DNA from: Corinectria fuckeliana
Lineage: Eukaryota > Ascomycota > Sordariomycetes > Hypocreales > Nectriaceae
Assembly: GCA_019137255.1 (NCBI GenBank)
Contig: WPDH01000221.1
Span: forward strand, 1-64,000
DNA: 64,000 bases
Direction of reading: 5' to 3'
Shown one piece after another: positions 44,636-55,706 of this stretch (within the stretch, counting starts at the first letter, position 1; every line of letters begins with the position of its first letter). The notes under the pieces are model-generated. The model ran no database searches. It worked only from the letters and a program-made list of their open reading frames with translations, and was not told the DNA's origin. The position numbers and the translations under genes are program-made.

Positions 44636-45921
44636 ATGGCGGACGCCGGAATCATCAAGCCCGACCCCGAGGCCTCTGCCTCGCCCGCAAATGCTGACGA
44701 GGACGACCTCTACGAAGACGCCGGCGACCTAGAATTCTTCGACCCAAAGGCGGACAACAACGCGCTGAACTCGATCTACCTCGCGCGCGTTCCCAAATAC
44801 ATGTGGGACGCGTGGATCAAGCTGACGGAGCGATTGGGCGACGACGACGAGATTCAGATTGGAACACTGCGAACATGGCAAGTGCCAAAGCCTGGCGCTG
44901 ACGACGAGTTCGATGTATGCGACAATCCCTTGACACGATGGCTCCGAAACCTCCAGTGCTAACTTTTCTTTGTAGACAAAGTTACGCATGTTGCTGCATC
45001 CCGGCTGCCCAGAGCACCAGCTTCTGCCCCGCGAATATGACCTTGAGGTCCTCGAGAACAACGTCAACAACCACTACATTTTTAGCGAGGAGGATTTGCC
45101 TGGGTTCAAGGCGCGCAGCAAGGCCCGGCAGGATGCAGCCAACGCTGGAATCCCAGCATCGCTCCTGAGACAGAGGGCCGCTGCTGCCGCTGGCGGTTCC
45201 GATCGACCAACCTACGACCGGAGAAGTCGATACCAGCCATACTACCGCAAGGCGGTACCAAGTTCGTCACCGCCGTGCACCCTGATTGCGCCCATTGCTG
45301 ACTCAAGGCCGCAGAAAAAACCAAAGTATTTGGTAGGATCGCCTATGATATTCGCGTTGAGCCGAGAGATGTCCAGGAGGAGGAACGGCTTCTCGCGCAG
45401 CGTCTGCACGATGCTGAGTCATCCAAGTCGAAGCTCCAGATCATCAGCCGCAACAAAGCGTCCTCCATCATCAACCCGGGCACTGCTGGCGCAGTCAGCT
45501 GGGGAGGCAACTTTATCGTATGTATTTCTATTCGTCATTAGGCTCGTACTTTCGTTGCTAATACCTGTTGTAGAAAAACACTGCCCCTCTGTCCAAGCCC
45601 AAGAAGGGCGAGATGTTCAAGGCTGCTCGTATACCCAAGAACCAGCTTCTGGACCAAATCTTCGAATGCTTCCGCCAGTTTCAGTATTGGTCTATGAAGG
45701 CGCTACGACAGAGGCTTCAACAGCCTGACACGTATCTGCGTCAAGTGCTGGACGACGTCGCCGTTCTGAACAAGAGCGGACGCTTTGCCAACCACTATTG
45801 CCTGAGCGAGGCCTACCGGGACAAGGCTGGCTCGGAGTCCAAGGAGGCTGCGGCGGAGGCGGTCGATGACGGCGACGACGACGAGGGCGAGGAGATGGAG
45901 GATGTCTTGCCCACGCAGTAG
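44636..45921 (+). CDS. tfg2: Transcription initiation factor TFIIF beta subunit (RAP30/Tfg2)
   Basis: General transcription factor subunit that binds RNA polymerase II. Exons 44636-44914, 44976-45261, 45315-45517 and 45574-45921, 371 residues; introns of 61, 53 and 56 bp. The dimerisation domain starts at NNALNSIYLARVPKYMWDAW; exon 2 gives LRMLLHPGCPEHQLLPREYD. The frame-restoring second junction joins RKAVPK to KTKVFGRIAYDIRVEP, using a GTTCGT donor at 45262 (another GT at 45255 would break the frame). The C-terminal winged-helix reads KNQLLDQIFECFRQFQYWSM, then LRQRLQQPDTYLRQVL and GRFANHYCL. An acidic tail ends the protein. Confidence 0.92.
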
Positions 45922-46485
45922 TATCGTGGCAAGATGTGCGCGTGTCCAGCAACAGGCGTAACCGACCGCGGGCGTTTTCATTGTTTGAATTAGTGTTTGG
46001 GATCAGGCCATGCTATCAAGTCAGGGGTTTAGACTATGATACCCTTTATTAGACATGAGCGCAGAGGAGAAAACAGCACAGGAGAGAAAACAATGCAAAC
46101 GGGAAACTAGCGCATGCTTGTTATCAAATTGTAAGCCTTGATCGCTTGTTATTTATACTTGGCGGGGCATTCAAGTGAGTACCTAGGTGCCGACTTAGTG
46201 AAGTGCCTCTTTGAAGCTCCACACTCCGCAATCTGTTCCGCAAACAAGGATGGCTACGTCAGGTAATTAATTCATGCTTTCTTCCCCGCACACCATTGAT
46301 CATGAAGTGAATCTAGGTCGGAGTGGACTGATTAGTTGTTGGCTATATGAGGAAGGAAGGCCTCGGGTATTGATAAGTCCGCTGCTACTAGTTAACGAAC
46401 CCAGTCCTATTGTACCTTCTAGCATCATCACGCACTCACCACAACGACGTCCCCTCTCAAGGAGACGCAACGCCTGCCGCCGCCA
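45922..46485. other. Intergenic
   Basis: 3' flank of the TFIIF-beta gene and promoter of the HAD gene. No features beyond short open frames. Confidence 0.4.
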
Positions 46486-47331
46486 ATGCATCTCATCTTC
46501 GACTTTGACGGGACAATTACCCAACAAGACACCATTGGAGTGCTCGCCGACTCGGCCATTGCGTATCAGAAGTGCCACCGGGGCGAGGACCTACGGGCCG
46601 AATGGGACCAAGTGGTCCGCTCTTACGTGGACGACTTCCAGCGGTACGGCCGCGACCACCCGGTGGCGGCAGACCAGCGGAAGTGCGTCGACGAGGAAAT
46701 CCGCTTCCTGTCGGGGATGAAGGATGTCGAGGAGGCGTCGCTGCAGCGCGTCGCGGACTCGCAAGTCTTTGCGGGCCTGGATGCCGAGAAGCTGCAGCGC
46801 GCCGGGCGAGACGCTGTCGAGAGCGGCAAGGTCAAGATCCGCGACGGCTTCGCGGACCTGCTCGGCCTCGTCGACGAGAAGGGCTGGGACGCCTGCGTGG
46901 TCTCGGTCAACTGGTCGCGGGCCTTTATCGAAGGCGTGCTGCTGCCGCACCGGATCCGCGTCATCGCCAACGAGCCGCACGCCGACGGGTCGATCACGGG
47001 GCCCGAGTTCCTCGGCGGGCGCATGACTAACGGCCACGAGAAGCGGGCGGCGCTGGAGCATGTAGTGAAGGGGACGGGGGCGGAGGCGGAGGCGGACGGG
47101 CAGCAGACGAAGAAGCGGCGGGTGCTCTACTTTGGTGACTCGACGACGGACATGGAGTGTCTCTTGGAGGGCGGCGTCGTCATTTCCGACGACGAGACGT
47201 CGACTCTGATGCGCACGCTGCGCAGGGTGGGCGAGGCTGTACCGCATGTCGGGGAGCGCGACGCTGGGGCTACTTTGATGTGGGCGAGGGACTTCCGGGA
47301 GGTGTTGGGGAGCGGTGTACTGAACGATTAG
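46486..47331 (+). CDS. HAD-superfamily phosphatase
   Basis: Single exon, 281 residues. Motif I is FDFDGTIT (Asp6 nucleophile, Asp8 acid/base) at the very N-terminus; motif II is the VVSVNWS region at about residue 145; motif III/IV are a Lys in the NGHEKRAALEHV helix and GDSTTDMECL at about 216-226. The all-helical cap between motifs I and II is typical of the phosphoserine-phosphatase/MtnX-like C1 branch. Cytosolic; substrate unknown. The GC-rich third positions create long antisense open frames, which are not genes. Confidence 0.85.
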   Translation: MHLIFDFDGTITQQDTIGVLADSAIAYQKCHRGEDLRAEWDQVVRSYVDDFQRYGRDHPVAADQRKCVDEEIRFLSGMKDVEEASLQRVADSQVFAGLDAEKLQRAGRDAVESGKVKIRDGFADLLGLVDEKGWDACVVSVNWSRAFIEGVLLPHRIRVIANEPHADGSITGPEFLGGRMTNGHEKRAALEHVVKGTGAEAEADGQQTKKRRVLYFGDSTTDMECLLEGGVVISDDETSTLMRTLRRVGEAVPHVGERDAGATLMWARDFREVLGSGVLND

Positions 47332-47730
47332 AGAGGGAGGGATAGAGACGGCCTGGTTCGGCATGCTACAACATGGGGCTCTTCTGCAAAACTGTTTGTG
47401 AACAAGCGGATGCGTGCAGAAAAAGGTGCTGGCTGCCTTGGGTTGGAGTTCTTTGTTACTATGCATGAGCTTCTAAGAACGGGATTCTTTCAGTGTTCTG
47501 GTTGACAATGCCCCGATGTTGGGTGTACAGGACGCAGCAGGACAGGGGTAGGAACGAGAAGGAACAATACGTTAAGTATGATGGGTTGAAGATAAATACC
47601 TACTCGTCTTCCTACTGTTGGGTTTCGTCCATATATAATATTTTGAGAGCGGATGTTCCCTGTCATCACCGCCCACCCTGCTAAAGCTCGCCGAGACAAA
47701 TCACCCAAAACCGAACAGCCCGAAGCCGGA
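47332..47730. other. Intergenic
   Basis: No gene; probably 3' region of the HAD gene and promoter of the following small gene (TATATAATA at about 47631-47639). Confidence 0.4.
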
Positions 47731-48063
47731 ATGTGCACCTTCGCCCGCACCATCTTCGCATGCAACCACATGGTCTGGGGCCAGCGCGTGAAGCGGTGCG
47801 AGCTGGACAGCTGCGAAGGCCGCAAGCCGCACGCTCTGAAGTCGCGGAAACTACAGACAAAGTGCGGCAAGTGTAGGGTCCTGGACGCAAAGATAGTTAC
47901 CGGCAGGGCCAGGATGGCGGTATTCAAGGCGAGTCTTCAGCAAAGGGAGTTGCTGAGAAGGGAGACAGAGACGGAGACGGAGTCAGAGTCTGGGACGGGG
48001 TCTGGGTCTGAAGGTTGTGATGGGTCTAGTAGTAAAGGGGGAGGCTCGTCTGCATCAGAATAG
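47731..48063 (+). CDS. Small conserved-type Cys-rich protein (110 aa)
   Basis: From ATG 47731 the protein starts MCTFARTIFACNHMVWGQRV and contains seven cysteines, including CELDSC and CGKC pairs, which suggests a structural zinc site (Cys/His: C2, C11, H13 and the later CGKC). The C-terminal third is low complexity (RETETETESESGTGSGS, then Ser/Gly). An in-frame upstream ATG at 47653 would add 26 residues of basic sequence. Similar short MCT-(Y/F)-type fungal proteins exist but have no assigned function. Confidence 0.6.
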   Translation: MCTFARTIFACNHMVWGQRVKRCELDSCEGRKPHALKSRKLQTKCGKCRVLDAKIVTGRARMAVFKASLQQRELLRRETETETESESGTGSGSEGCDGSSSKGGGSSASE

Positions 48064-48346
48064 TCGGGGGAATAACGGTAGGTGATGGACAGATGTTAAC
48101 ATGGGAGTAGCCGTGGTGAGGAATAATTCTAATTATAATCCTAATTAATCAGAATGAGTATATATTCGTACTTGTCTGACTGATGAACACTAAATGAGTT
48201 GGTATAAACCGCCCGCTACTAGTATGTAATTAAACGGTGACTTTGATACCCCGTTATTGCTCATGAGAATAATGCCCGACGCAAAAACATCTATTCAGCC
48301 GCCACCACCACCATAGAGCCATATCTCGCTATCAGACACACATATA

Positions 48347-50540
48347 TCAAACCGAAATAACCTTCGATCTCTGGTTCAGGCTCCAGACTCTTGCCTCGAG
48401 AATCTGCCGCTGCCTCATGCTCGCACCCCGTCCGAGGCTTTCCCCACCACCGCCCTCCTTCATCGTCGAGTCGGCAGCCTCCAGATCGGCCAGGTCCTCC
48501 CTCACGCGGGCCTTTTCGTCACGGCGCGCAGACAGGTAGAAGAAGTCGTGGACGAAGCCGTCGTCGAGGTTGCGCGGCTGGCCGTCGGCCGTCCAGAACC
48601 GCTCCTCGCTGAGCTCCCGCGACAGGTGGCGCCGGAAGTAGCGGTCCTGCGTCACCCACCACGCGCGCCAGACGAACAGGATGAAGAGGGTCAGAGGGAT
48701 CGCCGTGGCCCAGTAGACCCAGAAGTTCTGGCCGAAGCGGTTGACATTGCCTGCTTCGCCATCACCGCCACCGCCACCGCCACCACCACCACCACCACTG
48801 GCCGAGCCATCGTCTTCGTCCGGGCCGAGCCAGTCGAACATGGACATGCCGAATAGCGAGCCCAGGAACTCGCCGGGAAGGAAAATGGCGGTGATGACGG
48901 CTAGGGCTTTCATCGAGGAGCTGTCGCGCGAGGACGCTACAGCCATTCGCGCGTTGAGCACGTTGTCTTCCTGGGCCATTTTGCTGTAGATCTGGAAAGC
49001 TTTTCGTCAGCAAAAGTTCCTTGAATCTACATACCATCTCCGAGATGTCGCCTCGGAGATTTCACCTCAGAGGTGCCACATCAGGGGTAACTCGCCATGT
49101 CGATCTGCGCCCGGCATCTGGCCTCTGACATGCGCCTATCGGTTTCAAGGCCCATGCAGAGCCGCAGCAGCCCGTCGAGATACTGTCTGATCTCGTGCCA
49201 GTGCGGACCCAGCGAGTCGCCGTCCGTTTCTCTCTCTCCGTCGGCAGCCTGAATCTGCAACTTCGGCAGGAGCACCGGACTCGCCGGCACCGGCCCTCGC
49301 TCCGGATCCAAGACAAAGGGGCTCAGCGTGCTGAGGTCCTGGCCGAACTGAGGCGAACTGCCCATGCGCTCGGCCAGCTCGTCGCCGGCCAAGATCAGGA
49401 CCTTGACGGCGCGCTCCATCCAGCGGATCGTGTCCAGCAGCTTGATGGTGTCCTTCAACACCTCGTGCGCCCGCTTCATGAGGTTCGTCATCGTCATCGG
49501 GCCCCACGTGATCTTGCCGTTCTCGTCCCTGCTCATCTGCCGCCTCAGGCGGTGCGGCGAGACCTCCTCGGCGTCGAAGCCCGAGATGTTGCTGACGTCG
49601 TACTCCAGGACGGTCACGTTCATGTTGTTGTCGGAGACGGCTTCTTCGCACCGCATGAACTGCACCTGGAGGAGCACAACCGGCATGATGAGAGGATGCG
49701 CCCAGTGGGCTCGACACGACTCTAGGCGGTGGTCGTACTCGTCGAGGTCGTCGAGGTTGTGTCTTCTCGGCTCCCAGGACTGTCGGACCAGGATGGTGGC
49801 GGAGCGCGTATAGACGTTGTACGTCATGGAGAGGAAGTCACAGGGAGTCTTTGGCATCTCGGAAAATGCGAGAATGAGGCCTGTGTCTGTGTCAGTGCGT
49901 GTGAGCTGCGAGTAGTATTTTGCTCTTCGTACGCTTACTCAACTCAGATCTGTCCTTAGACCAGAATCGTGACTCCGTTGTTGTACGGGTCGAGTACTGG
50001 AGGGTTGCAGGGTGCAAATTCATGGCGGCTAGGTCGTCAACCGTCATGCTGAGGATATCCCGGCCGCCGTCTAGGGGAGTTCTGCGCTTGAAGCAGACAC
50101 TGAGCTGGTTAGTCAAGCGTTTTCTAAATGTGCTCAAGAGCACGGCAAACATACACTCTGCGGATCCGACCCTCCATCCGAACCGAGGGGGATTCCGTGT
50201 TGTCTGGCTTGCGAAACTCGCCCTGAGAAAGTCAGCACACTGGGCAGACTGATAGTTCCTGTCGAGGACAGCGTACATTGCGATTCAGGAGCGAACCTTG
50301 CCGGAAAGCCAAGTCGAACAAGGCCGTGCCTGACGTATCGTCCCGCGTGAAGTGATGGGCAACATGCTCATCCCCTTCGCCGTGCAGAGTCGCAGGCCCG
50401 GACTCTTCAGGCCTCTTGTAGACGACGTACTCGTCGTACTCAATGTTGGACGGGGTGCCATCATTGGGGATCAGGACCTGGCTAGAACAGGCTCGCTGAT
50501 CGTAGTTGAACAGGTCTAAGCCGTGGTGCACTAGACCCAT
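48347..50540 (-). CDS. CorA-like divalent cation transporter-type membrane protein
   Basis: Fungal CorA/Mg2+-transporter-like protein: a long cytosolic domain followed by two C-terminal helices. Minus-strand exons 50540-50277, 50222-50155, 50099-49939, 49880-49092 and 48999-48347, 644 residues. Introns A-C are 54, 55 and 58 bp with GTACGC, GTATGT and GTAAGC donors. The last junction is less certain: the model uses GTTACC at 49091 and an acceptor at 49000; a second set of signals (GTATGT near 49037, TTTCCAG at 48992) could produce a micro-exon. Helix 1 is MKALAVITAIFLPGEFLGSL followed by FGMSMF, where classical CorA has GMN; helix 2 is FWVYWATAIPLTLFILFVW. A Gly-rich loop lies between them. 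The 5' end may lack an upstream exon. Confidence 0.7.
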
Positions 50541-53500
50541 TAGGGCGGTCGCGTGTTGCCGTCGAAGTCCGACAGCATGGGCTTGCGGAGGTTGAGAAGA
50601 CTGGCCACCCTGATACGACGGGCAGCAACTCGTGGAGACATGGGTTGTCAGAGGAGGAGAAGGGTGAAGCTGGTGGCTGTTGAAGCGAGCTGTAGAGTAT
50701 CAGGTATCTAGACTAGATAGATACGTGAGACGAAACAAAAGGAGTAAATAAGCGGTCGATCCTTTCTCTTTTTCAGCAGGAAGAATTCAGGATGACAGGC
50801 GGGCCGCACGTCTTCTTTATGAACAACTGAGATGGAGAGCCAAGACCTCGTCGCCCTCAGCCTAACAGGGGTGGTACGCAGCTCGCCATGTAAAACCCGC
50901 AACACTAACAGACAGCACAGTCTGCAGGCCGCCAACGTCATCACGCTCGAAGGATGAGGTCCTTGTCAACTTGTGCAGAGCGACAGAACGCGGCTGAGTC
51001 TGAGCGAACCATGGGTCCGGGGGCGAAGCGGCGGTGATGCGAATGCGTCCCCCACCCCCGGGGGACGGCCCACGGCGAATGAAGGTGAAGCTCCGGCGCG
51101 GAGATTTCGGACCCGCCCGGGTTGTGCGCCCAGGCAACGGCGGTTCAGGCCTGGGGGCGGTGGCTTAGATCCGGGGGATCAACAGCTTCTAGAAAATGTG
51201 GGGGGTAGATAGATAAGTATGTATGTAGGTAGCTTGGTCTAAAGAGGTTGTCTAAGGAGGTTGGCCATGTTGGGCATCAAGGGGTGAAATTGCCGCGTCG
51301 TGATGGTGACATGTGATTAGTTGAAGCCATTTCCAGTATTAATAACCTAGATTGATCCTCGTTAAAGATGGTGTGGTGGTGGCTTCTTTAGGAGATCTGT
51401 TATTGACGACTCAATGAGCTAGAGGGGGAGAACCTCACGTACACACCAGACGGTCAATTCCTTGTAATTCGAATGAATAGCATCGGGGTTGATCTCAGAT
51501 GGTAAAATATAAAATAAAAAACCCCAAAGAATCATGACGTTAATCATCTTGCCAAACGAATTGGCATCACTGGTGGTGGTCATCCGTCTTATCGGGCGGC
51601 CCTCAGCCACACTCGTGCTGGTTCGCTTCACTTAGCAGTTGCCTAAACTGGCACTGTACCAACTCAACTTGCCCCAGCCTCCTCCTGTACAGACATGTCA
51701 TGTGCGCAATATTCATGTCGAAGGCCAAATGTACTGTAACGGTGTTGCAGGAACGCATCCATGCAAGCTGGGGACTGCATATCTATGGTTCGAGAACCAC
51801 CAGCTGGCTCTACGAATACATACTGGCCACATAATGGTACTGATGACTCATCGTACCACTTTGCAGACGTACATAACTGGAACAAGACACCAATATCTAA
51901 TCTATAACGGGAATACACGGGTACAAGACAATGATGTCATCCTGCCTGGTGTGTGACTTGACAGCCGAATTCTGGGGAGTGGCTGGATTCTGATTCAGTG
52001 TAACGACACCTGACATGGAGTCGAAACACGCCTCCCTCTAGGCCTAACCAAGTAAGTTGGACGGCTGCAAATGGCTACTCGTGCGAAGCGTCTCGGCTCG
52101 GAGACGTCCAAAGACGGATCGAAAAAAGGGGCGGCATGTTTAGGATCCGGGACAATCCAACAAAGGGGGGCCCAATGGAATGGAACAAGTCCCTGGATTC
52201 CAACTACCGGCGCGAAGCCTCGACTATCGTTCGTAGCTAGATTAGCGCGGGAGTCTGACTACGTACTCCTGTGTTGGAAGGACAAATGCTGCGTATTGGA
52301 TTCACGATTTGGCGAGAACAGGTTCGTTCTTGCGAAGACTGCAATGCCAACAATTAACAATCCCGTCCCTGGTTCTTTAATGTTACATCTGACGTTGCAG
52401 ATGGAATAATGTTCGTCAATAGCATCTTGTCACGAGGGGCATGACTTAGACGGCCGCCATGACAGACAGGGAGGACCCCAGGCGAGGGCCTACCCTTGGC
52501 AAGGTCTGGACTTTCAAGTTGAAGAGCTCCTATCCTGGAAGTACTTTGTACAGAAACGCGTCTTCAAATCCCATCCTTTGCCTTTGGTAGAGCCGGGTTT
52601 TCGCCACCAAGGTAAGTTTTGCTCAGATGAGCTAGCGAGACGGGGTGGTGGAAGGATGACATATTCCGAGAAAAGGGAGCTATTCTGAACTTCAATAGAT
52701 CCGACAAGTAATCAACATGAGATGACCATCCAGAAAGAGCCCGGACCAAGGCGTGCTCTCAGCTCGGATGGTGAACCCCTGAGTGGCGAAGAAAGTGTCC
52801 GTCACGATCCGCCATCTCTACTCATCTAAGTCACCAACGCGCAACCCAAGACAATCAATCCCGCGACACCAAGTTTCCGCCGTCCTGCCCTAACGCTGAG
52901 TACTAAGCTGGTTCGAGAGAGTGGCGCATTCCGCCCACGTTTTTGGCGTCTCCCGTCTTGGCAGCGAACGCCCTGCTTTAGTATTAAGGCGTTGCGCTTG
53001 CAAGGGTCCTGCATACCTCGGTTTCCCTTCTCAGTGCCGACGATGTGGATGCTTAATTGTGCGGATTGTTGCCGTTCTCGGCGCAAAGGGGGGCTCTTCT
53101 CTTTTCATATTAACGTTCGGTGCGTTGAAAGCCGTTGAGTGGGCGTTGGAATTGGGCGTCGATGGCTCCTAATACTTGGGACCCTTCGTGTCGACTAATA
53201 AGGGCCCCCCCCTCTGATCCCCAAGTCTTCATGATGAACGTTTGTTCTATCAGTCCCATCGCCCTAGTATATACTACGCGTCATCTGAGGATCCCTCTCC
53301 TTGTTGCATTCTCAAAGGTGGTTGTCCTTCGAAGGCCCTCGTCCCAGCCCTCCTCGAGCATCTTAGTGCCACACCCAAGGTTGGTAGCCCTCTCACGGCC
53401 GTGTCTTAATCCACCACGAGGGATACCGCGAAACAAGTTCCAAGCTTGGACGGCGGCCTCTTCGGTTTCTTGATAAGAAGCCCCTCGACACGCCGTTACC

Positions 53501-53545
53501 GGTTACCATCTCACCCATCACCCATCACCCTCGGCATCAACGACA
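50541..53545. other. 3-kb gene-poor intergenic interval
   Basis: No supported gene. A frame from ATG 50641 (minus, MSPRVAARRIRVASLLNL) may be a first exon of the CorA-like gene but no convincing splice joins it. Frames at 50862-51212 and 51639-51956 have no recognisable features. The last few hundred bases are the chitinase promoter; GTATATACTA at 53268-53277 is a TATA-like element 270 bp before the ATG. Confidence 0.4.
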
Positions 53546-54307
53546 ATGCTTCGCCTGCTTCTCACCTTGACGCCTCTCCTGGCGCAGAGCGTCCTCGCCA
53601 TCCCCAGGCTGCACCACCATGACGTCCGCGTCGCCACCTCCACCGTCACCGCCCTCTCCGTTGCTACTGTAATCCAGCAGTTGGCGTCCCAGACCAGCGT
53701 CGACCCTGTCGTAACCGAAGCTGCGGACTCGACCCTTTCCGAAGGCACCGCCGTCTTGACCGAGTCAGACGCCGTCGCCGTCGAGACCCGGGCGACGCAG
53801 AAACGAAATGTGCTTTACTTTACAAACTGGTACGCTTGTCATGACCTTCTCGCTCACAGCCAGGTAGATGCAATGAGTTACGTGTGCTAACATAGTCAGG
53901 GGCATCTACGGCGCCAACTACCAGCCTCAGCAGATCCCAGCTGACCAAGTCACCCACCTCCTGTATTCTTTTCTAGACATCTCTTCCGATGGCACCGTGT
54001 AAGTGGTTCTGGCGAGAGACTATAACTATGCAGTTGACTGCCCACTGACACGACGGCCCAGAGTATCATCGGACTCCTACGCTGATCTCCAGAAGCACTA
54101 CAGCAGCGACTCCTGGAACGACGTGGGCAACAACGCCTACGGCTGCGTCAAACAGCTCTATCTGCTGAAGAAGGCGAACCGCCACTTCAAGACTCTGCTG
54201 TCCATCGGCGGCTGGACCTACTCGTCCAAGTTCGCCCCCGTCGCCGCCACCAGCGCCACCCGCAAGCAGTTCGCCTCGTCGGCCGTCAAGCTGCTCGCCG
54301 ACTGGGG

Positions 54308-54342
<35 letters not shown>

Positions 54343-55094
54343 CGGACAGCGTCGAGGCCAACAACTACGTGCTGCTGCTGAAGGAGATCCGCGCCGCGCT
54401 GGACGCGTACGCCAAGGCCAACAGCTCGAGCTACCACTACATCATCACCATCGCCACGGCGGCCGGCCCGACGCACTACAACACGATGAACCTCAAGGGC
54501 ATGGACAAGTACGTCGACGCGTGGCACCTCATGGCCTACGACTACGCGGGCGGCTGGGACACCATCACCGGGCAGCAGGCCAACGTCTACGTGTCCAAGG
54601 CCAACCCCAAGGCCACGCCGTTCAGCACCGACAAGGCCGTGACCGACTACGTGGCCAAGGGCATCGCGGCGAGCAAGATCGTGCTGGGGATGCCGCTGTA
54701 CGGGCGGTCGTTCGCCGGCACCGCGGGCCCGGGCAAGTCGTTCACGGGCATCGGCGGCGGCTCCACCACCCAGGGCATCTACCTGTACCGCGACCTGCCG
54801 CTGGCGGGCGCCAAGGTCAAGGTCAACACGCAGGCCATCGCGGCCTTTTCGTACGACTCGGCCACCCAGGAGCTGGTGACGTACGAGAACCTGGCGTCGG
54901 CGAAGCTCAAGGTGAGCTACATCGCCGCCAAGGGGCTCGCCGGCGCCGTCTACTGGGAGGCCAGCGGCGACAGGACGGGCTCCGGCAGCATCGTGCGCAC
55001 CGTTTCTAGCAAGATGGGCTCGCCGGACACGACCAGGAACATGCTGTCGTACCCGAAGAGCGTGTACGATAACATCCGGGCTGGTATGGCATGA
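53546..55094 (+). CDS. Secreted GH18 chitinase
   Basis: Endochitinase of glycoside hydrolase family 18, fungal/bacterial subgroup A type, secreted. Exons 53546-53829, 53900-53998 and 54062-55094, 471 residues; introns of 70 and 63 bp. Signal peptide MLRLLLTLTPLLAQSVLA is followed by about 65 residues of Val/Thr/Ala-rich propeptide ending at a Lys-Arg (86-87), a likely Kex2 site just before the NVLYFTNW strand. Catalytic motif DGIDIDWEYP starts at Asp212, with Glu219 as acid. Other family landmarks are LLSIGGWTYSSKF, AWHLMAYDYAGGW, GMPLYGRSF and a GAVYWEASGD strand with the conserved Trp. No chitin-binding domain. Roles include wall remodelling or mycoparasitism. Confidence 0.92.
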
Positions 55095-55706
55095 TTGTGC
55101 TGTTTGTAGTTGTCTGATTTGGGTCTCTGTATGTATGTATGTATTTTCATGGCTTCGGTATGGGCATCATCAGCATTGTTTGTATCAGCATTTCTCATTT
55201 CTAGATATCCTGTTTGGGTTTCTCTAATTTGATAGAGTAATTAGACGTACCAAACTTGTTTTACACATTAGTACTCTTGATTATTGATTGCGATTTCTTT
55301 CTTAGCCGGCATATATTCCTTAGATTAGGGCTCTATAGAGATTACATAGTTGTGCAATTCGCGCTGGAAGCTCACACTTCTTGCCTATTGTTTGCTTTAT
55401 CACAGTTCCGATTTCCTAATGCTCTGTTTAATACTCCAACTCTTTAATACCTAAACTCTATAATGCTCTAACACTCTTATGCCCTAATGCCCTAATGCCT
55501 TAATATCTTAATACTTTAATGCCCTAACTACTTTATTATTATAAATAGCAAGACTGTTTAAGGAGAGTAAAAACCTAAATAAGCATGTAGCATATGAAAT
55601 ACAGTCCGACTAGAAGTATCATATAACCCGAATAGCATAACTCATCTTAATAAGATATTAAACAACTATAAAGTGCTTTGTTTCCCCAGCTTGCAAGATG
55701 TCATTG
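55095..55706. repeat. AT-richer intergenic with degenerate 8-bp minisatellite
   Basis: About 55440-55530 consists of variants of an 8-bp unit (GCCCTAAT, GCCTTAAT, ATCTTAAT, ACTTTAAT), mostly differing by C/T and G/A. The unit superficially resembles fungal telomere sequence but has an extra base pair pattern and is not TTAGGG. No gene is seen. Confidence 0.6.

Noticed and set aside
46591..47466. 291-codon minus-strand open frame opposite the HAD phosphatase
   Set aside because: Shadow of a GC-rich gene; the plus strand has clear HAD motifs and the antisense peptide is low-complexity Arg/Leu/Pro/Asp sequence.
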